Shown here: positions 6,703 to 7,565 of the stretch, in pieces | Layout of the letters: each line of letters starts with the position of its first letter | How positions within the stretch are numbered: position 1 is the first letter of the stretch | Assembly: GCA_024643485.1 (NCBI GenBank) | Contig: JAHEMU010000031.1 | Location: forward strand, 1-7,565 | Direction: 5' to 3' | Origin: Cytophagales bacterium | Lineage (GTDB): Bacteria > Bacteroidota > Bacteroidia > Cytophagales > Cyclobacteriaceae | DNA: 7,565 nucleotides | The notes under the pieces: model-generated | What the model saw: the letters and a program-made list of their open reading frames with translations, nothing else | Database searches by the model: none | What the model was told of the DNA's origin: nothing | Program-made: the position numbers and the translations under genes

Positions 6703-7565
6703 ATGATCAAGAGAAGAGAATTTTTAGGTATTACCGCTATGACCGGTATTGCCGCAACTTTAAAACCATTAGAAACACTATCTACTCCTTTAACATCTAA
6801 AACCCTGCCAGGCTATAACTTATCCGTAATGGCTACAAATTGGGGTTTTGGAGGGTCAATAGAAGAATTTGTTAAAAAAATTAAAGAGGCGGGATACGAT
6901 GGTGCTGAAATTTGGATATCAGGTACTCCGGAAGAAGCTTCAAAAATTAAAAAACTATTCGATGATAATGAATTGAAGTTAGGATGGATGGCCGGAGGTT
7001 GGGATGCCAAGGTAGAGGACCATTTTAACCAATTTAAGGAACAATTAGACCGAGCACTGTCAACGAAGCCAATGTATGTCAATTGCCACTCAGGTCGCGA
7101 CCATTACACCTTAGAACAAAACAATAGGTTTATTGAATATACGAATGAACAAGCAAAAAAATCAGGTATTCCCATTTATCATGAAACACATCGATCTAGA
7201 ATGTTATTTGCTTGTCACGCGGCACCGCCTTTTATTCAAAAATACAAAGAGTTGAAAATCACATTAGATATCTCACATTGGTGTAACGTGGCAGAATCAC
7301 TTCTTTGGGACCAAGGAAAAGCAGTGGAAGAAACACTTTCAAGAACTGAACACATTCACGCACGTATTGGTCATCCTGAAGGCCCTCAAGTGAATGATCC
7401 TCGTGCACCTGAATGGGAGAATGCAGTGAAAGCACACTTTGACTGGTGGGATAAAGTAGTGGAGAGAAAACGAAAATTAGGCCAATCAATGACAATTTTA
7501 ACAGAGTTTGGTCCATCCGATTATTTGCCTGCGCTTCCTTATACCCGGCAACCTGTCGCCAATCA
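6703..7565 (+). CDS. Exported TIM-barrel protein, sugar-phosphate isomerase/epimerase family (AP_endonuc_2), 3'-truncated
   Basis: The frame is open from ATG 6703 to the window end, 287 full codons with no stop, so the C-terminus is missing; family members of about 300-330 residues suggest only a short piece is lost. The start begins 10 bp after the DUF1501 stop and gives a Tat-like signal, KRREFLG (3-9), with a modest hydrophobic stretch to about residue 20. The mature part resembles the xylose-isomerase-like/AP endonuclease 2 barrel: MATNWGFGGSIEEFVKKIKEAGYDGAEIW at 43-71 marks the first beta-alpha units (this motif is cited by position; key residues are W47 and E69). A metal site is recognisable in order: E161 (YHETHR), D189 (TLDISHW), His in HIHARIGHPEG (217, 219 or 224) and E268 (LTEFGP). 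The residues fit an isomerase, epimerase or ketosugar lyase/hydrolase acting through a divalent metal. Because phosphorylated sugars are not expected outside the cytoplasm, a free or oxidised sugar is a likelier substrate than the family name suggests. Specificity cannot be read from the sequence. Confidence 0.9.
   Translation, partial: MIKRREFLGITAMTGIAATLKPLETLSTPLTSKTLPGYNLSVMATNWGFGGSIEEFVKKIKEAGYDGAEIWISGTPEEASKIKKLFDDNELKLGWMAGGWDAKVEDHFNQFKEQLDRALSTKPMYVNCHSGRDHYTLEQNNRFIEYTNEQAKKSGIPIYHETHRSRMLFACHAAPPFIQKYKELKITLDISHWCNVAESLLWDQGKAVEETLSRTEHIHARIGHPEGPQVNDPRAPEWENAVKAHFDWWDKVVERKRKLGQSMTILTEFGPSDYLPALPYTRQPVAN

Noticed and set aside
6813..7082. Minus-strand open frame of 89 codons near the window end
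   Set aside because: Opposite the TIM-barrel gene, whose + strand frame is open to the edge and carries family motifs.
7259..7516. Minus-strand open frame of 85 codons near the window end
   Set aside because: Opposite the metal-site segment (TLDISHW, HIHARIGHPEG) of the TIM-barrel protein; a shadow of that gene.

Overview
The window looks like a chromosomal stretch of a member of the Bacteroidota, probably marine or environmental. The evidence is the AT-rich base composition, the near absence of Shine-Dalgarno sequences before the starts, a Bacteroidota-style TonB-dependent receptor ending in an aromatic beta-signal, and lipoprotein/Tat signal peptides on the following genes. The genus cannot be fixed from this sequence. 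All genes lie on the + strand and no RNA gene, mobile element, CRISPR array or notable repeat was seen.

Layout. (1) Bases 1-2411 hold the 3' part of a TonB-dependent outer-membrane receptor gene: most of the plug and the whole barrel, with the N-terminus before the window. (2) Bases 2412-2518 form the only real intergenic gap. It holds a strong intrinsic terminator at about 2430-2464 and at best a weak promoter candidate. (3) Bases 2519-7565 hold a tightly packed set of three genes with gaps of 4 and 10 bp. The first is an 898-residue PSD1-type protein, a lipoprotein with cytochrome-like CxxCH motifs and DUF1549 and DUF1553 domains. The second is a 490-residue DUF1501 protein of the alkaline-phosphatase-like superfamily, with a Tat motif and a lipobox. 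The third is a Tat-type exported TIM-barrel protein of the sugar-phosphate isomerase/epimerase (AP_endonuc_2) family, cut by the window end after 287 codons.

How they may work together. PSD1 and DUF1501 genes are a well-known pair in Planctomycetes, Verrucomicrobia and some Bacteroidota, but their biochemical role is not established. Here all three downstream products carry export signals, so they probably act together outside the cytoplasm. The PSD1 protein has two possible heme sites and a beta-rich insert resembling a CBM6-like carbohydrate-binding module; the third protein keeps a complete E/D/H/E metal-site pattern. The most interesting reading is an envelope-located, redox-linked carbohydrate-processing module, possibly fed by the upstream receptor. 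That is a hypothesis; the sequence shows only the architecture.
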